Below are positions 15,351-22,827 of a DNA stretch of 30,221 bases, piece by piece (positions within the stretch are counted from its first letter, which is position 1; each line of letters begins with the position of its first letter). The notes under the pieces were generated by a model. That model was not told the origin of the DNA, made no database searches, and was given only the letters and a program-made list of their open reading frames with translations. The position numbers and the translations under genes are program-made. The stretch is from assembly GCA_038235705.1 (NCBI GenBank), contig JBBSTR010000026.1:1-30221 (forward strand), in the 5' to 3' direction. Origin of the DNA: CANKBT01 sp038235705. GTDB taxonomy: Bacteria > Actinomycetota > Actinomycetes > Mycobacteriales > SCTD01.

Positions 15351-15356
15351 AGCGTA
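15351..15356 (-). promoter_or_regulatory. Possible -10 element for the cold-shock-domain gene
   Basis: On the minus strand this reads TACGCT, matching TANNNT, about 35 bases before the GTG at 15316. The -35 region is not convincing. Confidence 0.3.
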
Positions 15357-15434
15357 GGCCGTAGCCTCGGGCGGCAGAGCCACGATCGGCGGCCGGAGAA
15401 CACGGCCCGATCACCACGACGAAGGAGCGGTGCG

Positions 15435-15689
15435 GTGAGCGCACGGCACGAGGCGACGAACGACCGGCGACCCGGGGACCTGCTGGTCCGCGGCGGAGCC
15501 GTGCTGTTCGGCGTCGGCCTGCTGGCGCTGATCGTCGGCGTCGTCCCGGCGGTGATCAGCGATTCGACGGCGCCAGCGGCGCTGCTGGTGAGCGCCGTTT
15601 CCCTGCTGCCGCTGGGCCTCGCGGTCGCTCTGGTCGGCTTGCTGCGTGGCGCCCGGACGCGTCGTCGCGAGGCCCGTCGCAGCGACTAG
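15435..15689 (+). CDS. Small two-helix membrane protein, unknown
   Basis: An 84-residue protein with a polar N-terminus (ARHEATNDRRPGDLLVRG), two hydrophobic segments (about 21-41 and 48-68, rich in Leu, Ala and Val) and a basic tail GARTRRREARRSD. The GTG start at 15435 has a strong binding site, GAAGGAG at 15421-15427, seven bases upstream. No family recognised. It diverges from the cold-shock gene, and its TAG stop shares CTAG with a small opposing gene. Confidence 0.7.
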   Translation: MSARHEATNDRRPGDLLVRGGAVLFGVGLLALIVGVVPAVISDSTAPAALLVSAVSLLPLGLAVALVGLLRGARTRRREARRSD

Positions 15690-15904
15690 CCCTCGCCCTC
15701 CTCGAGCTGCTGACCGGTCCGCGGCGCCTCGCGGGACTCGGCGGTCTCCAGGTCTTCGCCGGGAGCAGGATCGGACTCCCGCGCCGGGCGGCCGTGCGGC
15801 GGCGGTCCGAGGACCCCGGCGGCGTCATGGCCGGCGGCGGACTCGGTCGCCCCGGCCGCCGACCCTTCGTCGACGCCCTCGGACGGGACCAGCGATGCAC
15901 TCAT
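15686..15904 (-). CDS. Small acidic, probably disordered protein, unknown
   Basis: A 72-residue reading frame rich in Glu, Gly, Ala and Pro (for example GVDEGSAAGATESAAGHDAAG and EDLETAESREAPRTGQQLEEGEG). No helix, strand or transmembrane pattern is evident, so it is likely disordered if made. ATG 15904 is preferred; ATG 15925 would add seven residues. No good ribosome binding site is seen. It fills a gap that would otherwise be non-coding, and its stop abuts the neighbour as in the DUF2530/DUF3027 pair. Low-complexity frames in GC-rich DNA can be spurious. Confidence 0.4.
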   Translation of the reverse strand: MSASLVPSEGVDEGSAAGATESAAGHDAAGVLGPPPHGRPARESDPAPGEDLETAESREAPRTGQQLEEGEG

Positions 15905-15944
15905 CGCTACGGCCTGCCCACGCACCGGAGGGACACACCCCTAC

Positions 15945-15950
15945 TAGGCT
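15945..15950 (+). promoter_or_regulatory. Probable leaderless -10 element for the helicase-associated operon
   Basis: TAGGCT is followed by seven bases and the ATG at 15958, with no Shine-Dalgarno. The identical hexamer precedes the lipoprotein gene at 24972. This would be the promoter of the three-gene operon running to 20866. Confidence 0.5.
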
Positions 15951-15957
15951 GGATCGG

Positions 15958-18300
15958 ATGGACGCCGCCTCGAGCCTCGCTGGTGACCTCCGCGGCCGCA
16001 CCGACCAGCAGCTCGCCACGCTGCTGGAACGTCGTCCCGACCTCGCCTCACCCGTGCCGCCCGACCTCGGGGTGCTGGCAGCACGGGCGGCGGCCCGACT
16101 CTCGGTCCTGCGCTGCCTGGAGCGCCTCGACGCGTTCACCCTGACCATCGTCGACGCGCTGGTGCTGCTCGACCCCCCGGCGACCGTGGACCAGCTGGTC
16201 GGGCTCGTCGGTCGGTCCACGCCTCGGGCCTCGATCGTCGACGCGGTGGGTCGACTGCGGGCGCTGGCCCTGCTCTGGGGGCCCGACAAGGCTCTGCACC
16301 TGGTGACGACGGTCCGTGACGTGAGCAGCACGCCGGCCGGGCTCGGACGTCCCGCCGCGTCCTGCCTCGCCCGCTTCGACGACCGCCGCCTGGCTCCCGT
16401 CGCCCTGGCGCTGGGTCTGCCCGCGGCCGCCGGCCTGGCCGGGGTCCTCGAGGTGCTGACCGTCCCAGCCACGCTCGACAAGGTGCTGGCCGGGGCGGAC
16501 GCCAGGGCTCACGAGGTGCTGCAGAGCCTCGCGGACGGCCCGCCGCTCGGGCAGGTCCGCGACGCCCAACGACCGATCGCTCCAGGCGACGACTCCCCGG
16601 TGCGCTGGCTGCTGGCGCGCGGGCTGCTCGTCGCCGTCGACGACACCACCGTCGAGCTGCCCCGGGAGGTCGCGCTGGCGGTGCGCGGCAAGGACCCCCT
16701 CGGTCCGATGTCGTCCGAGCCCCCGGCCCTGGTCGCGAGCGACCTCGGCACGGGCGTCGTCGACCGGGCGGCCGCACACACCGCTGCGGAGTCCGTCGCG
16801 CGGGTCGAGTCCCTGCTGCAGTCCTGGTCGGACGAGCCCCCGTCGGTCCTGCGCTCGGGCGGGCTGGGGGTCCGCGAGCTGCGGCGCCTGGTCAAGGGCC
16901 TCGACGTGACCGAGCGGGTCGCGGGGCTGCTGGTCGAGGTGGCCTACGGCGCCGGGCTCGTCGACCAGACCGCCGGCGTCGACGCGCAGTGGCTGCCCAC
17001 CCCCGCGTACGACGCGTGGCTCGCCCAGCCTCCGGAGCGCCGCTGGGTGACTCTCGCCCGGGCCTGGCTCGACCTGCCCCGGTTGCCTGGCCTGGTCGGG
17101 CAGCGTGACGAGCGGGACAAGGCCCTCGCACCGCTGTCCCCGGAGCTGGCCCGGCCCGGCGCCCCCGCTGACCGGCTGCGGGTCCTGGACGCGCTCGCCG
17201 GCGTCCCGGCCGGACGGGCACCGTCACCGGAGAGCCTGCTCGAGCGTCTGGTCTGGACCGCCCCTCGTCGCGGAGGCCGGCTCCGCGACCAGGTGCTGAC
17301 CTGGGTGCTGGAAGAGGCCGAGCTGCTCGGGCTGACCGGCCGTGCCGGCCTCGGCAGACCGGCCCGCCTGCTCGCGGCCCAGCAGGACGCCGAGGCCGCG
17401 AAAGCGCTCGGAGACCTGCTCCCCGACCCGGTCGACCACGTGCTCGTGCAGCCCGACCTGACCGTGGTCGCGCCCGGCCCGCTCGTACGGGAGCTGGCGG
17501 AGCAGATCGCGCTGGTCGCCGACGTGGAGTCCACCGGCGGCGCCACCGTCTACCGCGTGAGCGAGGCCTCGGTGCGTCGTGCGCTGGACGCGGGACGCAG
17601 CGGGGCCGACGTGCAGGAGCTGTTCCGTGCACGGTCCCGCACGCCGGTGCCGCAGGCCCTCTCCTACCTCGTCGACGACGTCTCGCGGCGCCACGGACGC
17701 CTGCGTGCCGGCGCGGCCAGCACCTACCTGCGCTGCGACGACGAGGGGCTGGTCAGCGAGGTGATGGCCTCGCGCAAGGCAGCCGGGCTCGGCCTGCGGC
17801 GCCTCGCCCCGACGGTGCTCGTGAGCCCGGTCCCGCTGAACCAGCTGCTCGAGGACCTGCGCGACGCCGGTTTCTCCCCGGCCCCCGAGGCCCCTGACGG
17901 TGCGCTGCTGCTGGCCCGCCGGCCGGCGCCGCGCACGCCGGTGCGTCCTCGGCCGTCACGCCCGGGCGAGCAGACCGCGCTGCCCCCGGAACAGGCGGCG
18001 CTGGCGGTCACCGCGCTGCGCGCGGGGGACACCGCGTCCCGGGCCTCGCGCCGGGCGCCCGCGACCCCTCAGACGACCGACACGCTGGCCTTCCTGCAGG
18101 AGGCTGCGCGCGAGGGACGACAGGTGTGGATCGGCTACGTGGACGCACAGGGACGCTCGACCTCCCGCGTGGTCGAGCCGCGCAGCGTCGAGGGAGGCTT
18201 CGTGATCGCCCGCGACCACCTGCGGCAAGAGGACCGGACGTTCTCGGTGCACCGCGTCACCGGCGTCGCAGCACTGGACGACATCGGGGAGGGTGCATGA
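15958..18300 (+). CDS. Helicase-associated (Helicase_C_3-like) protein with C-terminal WYL-like domain
   Basis: A 780-residue cytoplasmic protein. It has no Walker A or DEAD-type motif, so it is not itself a helicase. The N-terminal 450 residues form winged-helix-like repeats (for example LRCLERLDAFTLTIVDALVLL). Around residues 493-620 lies the XPB/Ssl2 N-terminal-type domain (DHVLVQPDLTVVAPGPLVRE, then YRVSEASVRRALDAG and RLRAGAASTYLRCDDE). The last 70 residues, from about 708 (REGRQVWIGYVDAQGRSTSR, VVEPRSVEGGFVIARDHLRQ, EDRTFSVHRVTGV), match the WYL ligand-binding pattern as I read it. The start ATG has a leaderless -10 box. Such proteins usually accompany bacterial XPB; here manA lies between them. 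A role as XPB partner in DNA repair or stress sensing is inference. Confidence 0.87.
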   Translation: MDAASSLAGDLRGRTDQQLATLLERRPDLASPVPPDLGVLAARAAARLSVLRCLERLDAFTLTIVDALVLLDPPATVDQLVGLVGRSTPRASIVDAVGRLRALALLWGPDKALHLVTTVRDVSSTPAGLGRPAASCLARFDDRRLAPVALALGLPAAAGLAGVLEVLTVPATLDKVLAGADARAHEVLQSLADGPPLGQVRDAQRPIAPGDDSPVRWLLARGLLVAVDDTTVELPREVALAVRGKDPLGPMSSEPPALVASDLGTGVVDRAAAHTAAESVARVESLLQSWSDEPPSVLRSGGLGVRELRRLVKGLDVTERVAGLLVEVAYGAGLVDQTAGVDAQWLPTPAYDAWLAQPPERRWVTLARAWLDLPRLPGLVGQRDERDKALAPLSPELARPGAPADRLRVLDALAGVPAGRAPSPESLLERLVWTAPRRGGRLRDQVLTWVLEEAELLGLTGRAGLGRPARLLAAQQDAEAAKALGDLLPDPVDHVLVQPDLTVVAPGPLVRELAEQIALVADVESTGGATVYRVSEASVRRALDAGRSGADVQELFRARSRTPVPQALSYLVDDVSRRHGRLRAGAASTYLRCDDEGLVSEVMASRKAAGLGLRRLAPTVLVSPVPLNQLLEDLRDAGFSPAPEAPDGALLLARRPAPRTPVRPRPSRPGEQTALPPEQAALAVTALRAGDTASRASRRAPATPQTTDTLAFLQEAAREGRQVWIGYVDAQGRSTSRVVEPRSVEGGFVIARDHLRQEDRTFSVHRVTGVAALDDIGEGA

Positions 18301-19220
18301 GCCCGATCGTGTTCACGCCGCTCTACCAGGAACGGGTCTGGGGAGGGATCGGCTTCGCCACCGCGTACGGACGCGAGCTGCCGGACGGCCCCGTCGGCGA
18401 GTCCTGGGAGCTGGTCGACCGGCCCGAGGCGCAGAGCGTCGTCGCCGGCGGACCGTACGACGGGCGCACGCTGGCCTCGCTCTGGGCGGGCGACCGCGCC
18501 TTGTTCGGGGACCGCGCCAAAGACCTGACCGGGCCGTTCCCGCTGCTCGTCAAGCTGCTCGACGCCCGGGAATCGCTGTCGGTCCAGGTCCACCCGCCGG
18601 CACACCTGGCCGCGGCCCTCGGCGGCGAGCCGAAGACCGAGCTCTGGTTCGTCGCAGGCACCGAGCCGGGCGCGCACGTTCTCGCGGGAGTGCGAGAAGG
18701 AGTGACGCAGCAGCGTTTCGCCGAGGCTCAGACGGCTGGCGAGGACCTGTCCCGGCTGCTGCACCGGCAGGACGTCGTGGTCGGGGACGTGCTCCTCGTG
18801 CCGTCGGGCAGGGTGCACGCGCTCGGCGCCGGGTGCCTGGTCGTGGAGGTGCAGCAGAACTCCGACACCACCTACCGGGTGTACGACTACAACCGACCGG
18901 GTGTGGACGGCAGACCGCGCGAGCTGCACGTCGCGCAGAGCCTCGCGTGCATCGACTGGGACGACGTGGAGCCCGGGCTGGTCCCCAGGGGTGACCCGCT
19001 GGTCGTCGTCGACGACCACTTCGTCGTCACCAGCGAGCAGGAGGTCGATCCCGGCCAGGAGTGCGCTTTCGTCTGCGTGCTGAGCGGCCAGGCGAGCTGC
19101 CAAGACCGGGTGTTCGGGCCCGGCGACTTCTTCCTGCTGCCGGCCGGCGGGCCGGTCGTCCGGGGTGACCTGCTGGTCATCTGGCTGCCCGACCCGTCAC
19201 GGGCGACAATGGTCGGATGA
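18297..19220 (+). CDS. manA: Mannose-6-phosphate isomerase, class I
   Basis: A 307-residue zinc enzyme interconverting mannose 6-phosphate and fructose 6-phosphate, feeding GDP-mannose and cell-envelope glycan synthesis. It is of the short Bacillus-like ManA form. Ligands are visible: Gln97 and His99 in LSVQVHPPAH, Glu115 in KTELWFVAG and His174 in SGRVHALGAG. The active-site arginine lies in TTYRVYDYNRPG. The N-terminus TPLYQERVWGG is standard. Both ends overlap neighbours by ATGA (helicase-associated gene upstream, XPB downstream), so it is fully embedded in a DNA-helicase operon. That is an odd place for a sugar isomerase. Confidence 0.93.
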   Translation: MSPIVFTPLYQERVWGGIGFATAYGRELPDGPVGESWELVDRPEAQSVVAGGPYDGRTLASLWAGDRALFGDRAKDLTGPFPLLVKLLDARESLSVQVHPPAHLAAALGGEPKTELWFVAGTEPGAHVLAGVREGVTQQRFAEAQTAGEDLSRLLHRQDVVVGDVLLVPSGRVHALGAGCLVVEVQQNSDTTYRVYDYNRPGVDGRPRELHVAQSLACIDWDDVEPGLVPRGDPLVVVDDHFVVTSEQEVDPGQECAFVCVLSGQASCQDRVFGPGDFFLLPAGGPVVRGDLLVIWLPDPSRATMVG

Positions 19221-20866
19221 GTTCCCCCGACGGACCGCTGATCGTCCAGAGCGACAAGACCCTGCTGCTCGAGGTCGACCACCCGCTCGCCGCCGAGTGC
19301 CGACAGTCCATCGCTCCGTTCGCCGAGCTGGAGCGCAGCCCCGAGCACGTGCACACCTACCGGCTCACCCCGCTCGGCCTGTGGAACGCCCGGGCGGCCG
19401 GGCACGACGCCGAGCAGGTCGTGGACGCCCTCGTGCGCTTCAGCCGCTACCCCGTGCCGCACGCTCTGCTGGTGGACGTCGCCGACACGATGGACCGCTA
19501 CGGACGGCTCACGATCGAGCAGGACCCGGTGCACGGGCTGGTTCTTCGTACGTCCGACCGGGCCGTGCTGGAAGAGGTCACCCGGAGCAAGAAGGTGGCG
19601 CCGCTGCTCGGGGCTCGCCTGGACCCGGACACGGTGATCGCGTTCCCGTCCGAGCGAGGGCGGCTCAAGCAGGCGCTGCTCAAGGTGGGCTGGCCGGCCG
19701 AGGACCTCGCGGGCTACGTCGACGGCGAGGCGCACGAGATCCTGCTGAAGCAGGAGGGCTGGGACCTCCGCGACTACCAGCAGCTGGCGGTCGACAACTT
19801 CTGGCACGGCGGCAGCGGTGTCGTCGTGCTGCCCTGCGGCGCCGGCAAGACGATCGTCGGCGCGGCGGCCATGGCCCGGGCCGGCGCGACCACGCTGATC
19901 CTGGTCACGAACACGGTCAGCGGGCGGCAGTGGAAGGACGAGCTGCTCAAGCGCACGTCCCTGACCGAGGACGAGATCGGCGAGTACTCCGGGGAGAAGA
20001 AGGAGATCAAGCCGGTCACCATCGCGACCTACCAGATCATGACGACGCGCCGCAAGGGTGAGTACGTGCACCTGGAGCTGTTCGGTGCGCGCGACTGGGG
20101 GCTCGTGGTCTACGACGAGGTCCACCTCCTGCCGGCTCCGGTGTTCCGGATGACCGCCGACCTTCAGTCACGACGCCGGCTCGGGCTGACCGCGACGCTG
20201 GTGCGTGAGGACGGCCGGGAGGGCGACGTGTTCAGCCTGATCGGGCCCAAGCGCTACGACGCGCCGTGGAAGGACATCGAGAGCCAGGGCTACATCGCGC
20301 CGGCCGACTGCACCGAGGTGCGGGTGACGATGACCGACGCCGAGCGGCTGACGTACGCGACCTCCGAGCCCGAGGAGCGCTACAAGGTCAGCGCCACCGC
20401 ACACACCAAAATAGCGGTTGTGCGCAAACTGGTGGAACGGCACTCCAACGACCAGGTGCTCGTCATCGGCGCCTACCTCGACCAGCTCGAGGAGCTCGGC
20501 GCGGCGCTCGACATGCCGATCATCCAGGGGTCCACGAAGAACGCCGAACGCCAGCGGCTTTACGAGGAGTTCCGCACCAAGCGCATCCCAGGGCTCGTGG
20601 TGTCCAAGGTCGCGAACTTCTCGATCGACCTGCCGGAGGCGTCGGTCGCGATCCAGTGCAGCGGCACCTTCGGCTCGCGGCAGGAGGAGGCGCAGCGGCT
20701 CGGGCGCGTGCTGCGACCCAAGGCCGACGGACGGACGGCGCACTTCTACACGGTGGTCTCGCGCGACACCGTCGATGCCGAGTACGCCGCGCACCGACAG
20801 CGGTTCTTGGCCGAGCAGGGGTACGCCTACACGATCGTCGACGCGGACGACGTGCTCGCCACCTGA
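19217..20866 (+). CDS. XPB-type DNA repair helicase (superfamily 2)
   Basis: A 549-residue bacterial XPB, an ATP-dependent 3'-5' DNA translocase; the eukaryotic relative opens DNA in transcription and nucleotide excision repair. An N-terminal Helicase_C_3-type domain (1-130) comes first, followed by the damage-recognition-like region. Walker A is LPCGAGKT (205-212), motif II DEVH (300-303), motif III LTATLVRED with the XPB RED triad (330-332), then a thumb-like segment. Motif VI is QRLGRVLR (493-500). The ATG at 19217 overlaps the manA stop. A GACAAT hexamer six bases before the ATG could be an internal leaderless promoter, differing from TANNNT at its first base. It closes the three-gene operon. 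Confidence 0.95.
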   Translation: MSSPDGPLIVQSDKTLLLEVDHPLAAECRQSIAPFAELERSPEHVHTYRLTPLGLWNARAAGHDAEQVVDALVRFSRYPVPHALLVDVADTMDRYGRLTIEQDPVHGLVLRTSDRAVLEEVTRSKKVAPLLGARLDPDTVIAFPSERGRLKQALLKVGWPAEDLAGYVDGEAHEILLKQEGWDLRDYQQLAVDNFWHGGSGVVVLPCGAGKTIVGAAAMARAGATTLILVTNTVSGRQWKDELLKRTSLTEDEIGEYSGEKKEIKPVTIATYQIMTTRRKGEYVHLELFGARDWGLVVYDEVHLLPAPVFRMTADLQSRRRLGLTATLVREDGREGDVFSLIGPKRYDAPWKDIESQGYIAPADCTEVRVTMTDAERLTYATSEPEERYKVSATAHTKIAVVRKLVERHSNDQVLVIGAYLDQLEELGAALDMPIIQGSTKNAERQRLYEEFRTKRIPGLVVSKVANFSIDLPEASVAIQCSGTFGSRQEEAQRLGRVLRPKADGRTAHFYTVVSRDTVDAEYAAHRQRFLAEQGYAYTIVDADDVLAT

Positions 20867-20894
20867 GGTTGTCCCTCTCCAAGCGCTGGGCTGC

Positions 20895-20924
20895 GTGACC
20901 GGTTGGACCAGGGCGTACGGTCAC
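20895..20924. terminator. Perfect 7-bp inverted repeat after the XPB gene
   Basis: GTGACCG (20895-20901) and CGGTCAC (20918-20924) flank 16 bases, 28 bases after the XPB stop. The hairpin could end the operon transcript. Its right arm also overlaps a TACGGT box (20916-20921), about 50 bases before the next small gene, so it may instead be an operator. There is no T tract. Confidence 0.35.
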
Positions 20925-20976
20925 CACACCATCCGTGAGGGACGAGTCGTCCGGTCCGCCGGCGCGAGGAGCAGAC

Positions 20977-21099
20977 GTGGCGAAGGACAAGGGCGGTCGC
21001 GAGGCCAAGAAGCCCAAGGCGACCAAGGTCAAGAACAATGCCTCCCAGCCGAGCACCAAGGGCAACGACGTCTCCGCGGTGGCCGCCAAGAAGGGTTAG
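20977..21099 (+). CDS. Lysine-rich 40-residue protein, unknown
   Basis: A very short gene encoding MAKDKGGREAKKPKATKVKN followed by a Ser/Asn/Thr/Val-rich half ending in VAAKKG: about one residue in four is lysine, no cysteine and no hydrophobic segment. The GTG at 20977 has an excellent binding site (GAGGAG, 20966-20971). Codon use is typical of the window and lysines are nearly all AAG, which argues for real coding. It fills most of the gap between XPB and the phosphodiesterase gene. I recall similar small KDKGG-type basic proteins as conserved hypotheticals. Nucleic-acid binding is possible but unproven. Confidence 0.72.
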   Translation: MAKDKGGREAKKPKATKVKNNASQPSTKGNDVSAVAAKKG

Positions 21100-21102
21100 C
21101 GT
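21097..21102 (+). promoter_or_regulatory. Probable leaderless -10 element overlapping a stop codon
   Basis: TAGCGT fits TANNNT; its first three bases are the TAG stop of the 40-residue gene, and it ends six bases before the GTG at 21109. Confidence 0.45.
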
Positions 21103-21108
21103 CGGCTG

Positions 21109-21849
21109 GTGACCCGGACGGCCTGGTTCGACGCACCGCTCCCCCGGGTCATCGCGCACCGAGGGCTGGCGACCCAGGCGGCTCAGAACGGGCTGGCCGC
21201 TTTCCGGGCCGCCCTGGACGCCGGGGCGACGCACCTCGAGACCGATGCCCGCGCGACCTGCGACGGGCACGCGGTGCTTGCCCACGACCCCGAGCTGCCG
21301 GGCACCGGCCCGGTCGCCTCGCTCACCCTGACCGCTCTCCGGGCGCAGCACCCCGACGTCGTCACGCTGCAGGCCGCGCTCGAAGAATTTCCACGGGCCC
21401 GCTTCAACCTGGACGTCAAGTCCGCGGACGCCGTGCTCCCGGTCGTCGAGACGCTGAGGGGCTCTGAGGACCGGGTGCTGCTCGCGTCCTTCAGCGACCG
21501 TCGCCGGCTGGCCTCGACACGAGGGGTGGACCGGTCGGTGGCCACATCGGCGTCCGGGCGGGGTGTCGTGCAGCTGCTAGCAGGCTTACGGCTGCGACAG
21601 CCCTTCCTTGTACGCCGGGCCCTCGCCGGGATCGACGCGGTGCAGCTGCCCGACCGGGCGCTGCGCTCCCCCGCCCTCGTCCGTGCGGTCGTCGTCGCCT
21701 GCCACGCGCAGGGCGTGGAGGTGCACGTCTGGACCGTCAACGAGCCTCGACGGATGCGGGAGCTGGTCGCGCTGGGAGCCGACGGGATCATCACGGACCG
21801 CTGCGACCTCGCTGCGGAAGCCCTGCTGAGCGACCCCGGAGTGGCCTGA
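21109..21849 (+). CDS. Glycerophosphodiester phosphodiesterase (GDPD family)
   Basis: A 246-residue TIM-barrel enzyme hydrolysing glycerophosphodiesters to glycerol 3-phosphate and an alcohol. Catalytic and metal residues are in place: His17-Arg18 in IAHRGLATQ, Glu44 and Asp46 in HLETDARATCDG and His59 in LAHDPEL. Later strands show FNLDVKS, VLLASFSD and the closing VHVWTVNEPRRMRELVALGADGIITD. The usual Asn-Thr after HRG is replaced by AQNGLAAF. No signal peptide, so it is cytoplasmic and likely part of lipid headgroup recycling. The GTG at 21109 has a -10 box six bases upstream and lies nine bases after the previous stop. Confidence 0.93.
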   Translation: MTRTAWFDAPLPRVIAHRGLATQAAQNGLAAFRAALDAGATHLETDARATCDGHAVLAHDPELPGTGPVASLTLTALRAQHPDVVTLQAALEEFPRARFNLDVKSADAVLPVVETLRGSEDRVLLASFSDRRRLASTRGVDRSVATSASGRGVVQLLAGLRLRQPFLVRRALAGIDAVQLPDRALRSPALVRAVVVACHAQGVEVHVWTVNEPRRMRELVALGADGIITDRCDLAAEALLSDPGVA

Positions 21850-21868
21850 TCGGTCGGTGCCGCACGGC

Positions 21869-22723
21869 TCAGCCGGGGACGTCTGCGAGCAGCGCGTCGG
21901 AGGCGTACCGGTCGGCGGTCGGCTGATAGACCCCGGCGGGCCAGGCGCCGCGGGCAGGCTCAGCCTTGCCGGTGAGGACCGCGCTCGGACCCAGCTCACG
22001 GGTGTTCCGGGCGTCCAGGAACGAGCGTCCCCGGATGATGTACTTCCGGTCGCCCTCCAGCACCAGCTCCTTGAGAGTGGCCGGCGAGACGTCGCCCCGG
22101 CAGGCGGTCGCGTAGGCGAAGGACACCTCCGCCGTCCCGTCGTCGTCGAGGTCGGTCACCAGCAGCGGGCCCTGGGTCTCCCCCGAGCCGCCGACCTGCG
22201 GGTCGACGAACGGACCGGAGATCGCGCCGTCCGCCGGGCTGCCCTCCGGGGCGACGAACGACGCCAGCGTCTCCAGCGGGCAGGCGTCGACCCCGTCCTT
22301 GACCTCGCGGACGACCCGCGGCGCCCCCGGCCCCTCGATGAGGATGCTGTAGGCGAACAGACCGACCGACCGGGTGTCGGCGGCCGCGTCGTCCGACGTG
22401 GTCCGGGTCAGCACCGCGAGACCCTTGCCCCCCTTGTCGATCCAGGTGATCGCGGCGACCGGGTCTCCCTCCAGCTGCACCCCGTCCGGCAGGACGAGCG
22501 TCGCCGGGTCGACGGTGGCGACGTGGGACAGCGCCACGGGGGTCGGGCTCGCCGCCGGCGACGGTGTCGGGGACACCGACACGGACGGCGGCCTCGTGAC
22601 CGGCGGGGGCGCTGCCTCGCGCGTCGGCGGACCGCTGGAGCAGCCGGCCACGGTGACGATCAGAGCCGCCCCGATAACGGCTGCCGCCGCACCGGCACGG
22701 GTGGGCTGACGTCGGGTCGGCAC
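21869..22723 (-). CDS. Lipoprotein resembling the M949_RS01915 surface-polysaccharide family
   Basis: A 284-residue exported lipoprotein. A basic start (MPTRRQPTRAG) and hydrophobic stretch lead to the lipobox VAGC (Cys28), then a Pro/Ser/Thr-rich linker to about residue 65. The mature domain includes a calcium-like acidic motif VTDLDDDGTAEVSFAYATAC, then GDVSPATLKELVLEGDRKYIIRG, which I associate with the family annotated M949_RS01915 surface polysaccharide biosynthesis protein; its biochemistry is unknown. Two cysteines, in VDACPLE and ATACRGD, may pair. The gene stands alone, convergent with the phosphodiesterase gene. Confidence 0.72.
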   Translation of the reverse strand: MPTRRQPTRAGAAAAVIGAALIVTVAGCSSGPPTREAAPPPVTRPPSVSVSPTPSPAASPTPVALSHVATVDPATLVLPDGVQLEGDPVAAITWIDKGGKGLAVLTRTTSDDAAADTRSVGLFAYSILIEGPGAPRVVREVKDGVDACPLETLASFVAPEGSPADGAISGPFVDPQVGGSGETQGPLLVTDLDDDGTAEVSFAYATACRGDVSPATLKELVLEGDRKYIIRGRSFLDARNTRELGPSAVLTGKAEPARGAWPAGVYQPTADRYASDALLADVPG

Positions 22724-22758
22724 GGCCTCGATCTAACCACCGGTCCGATCGACGACCC

Positions 22759-22796
22759 TGGTGATCTTCGGCGCGAAACGCCGGTCAAGATCACCA
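22759..22796. terminator. Long hairpin between ltrA-like and lipoprotein genes
   Basis: TGGTGATCTT (22759-22768) pairs with AAGATCACCA (22787-22796), and CGGCG (22769-22773) with CGCCG (22779-22783), around a CGAAA loop with a three-base bulge. That gives 15 base pairs in all. It lies just after the ltrA-like gene and before the start of the lipoprotein gene, both on the minus strand, so termination of the former is the simplest reading. The lack of a T tract is usual in actinobacteria. Confidence 0.6.
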
Positions 22797-22827
22797 ACGC
22801 AGGAGTGCTGCAGCAGGTCGGGCCGCG

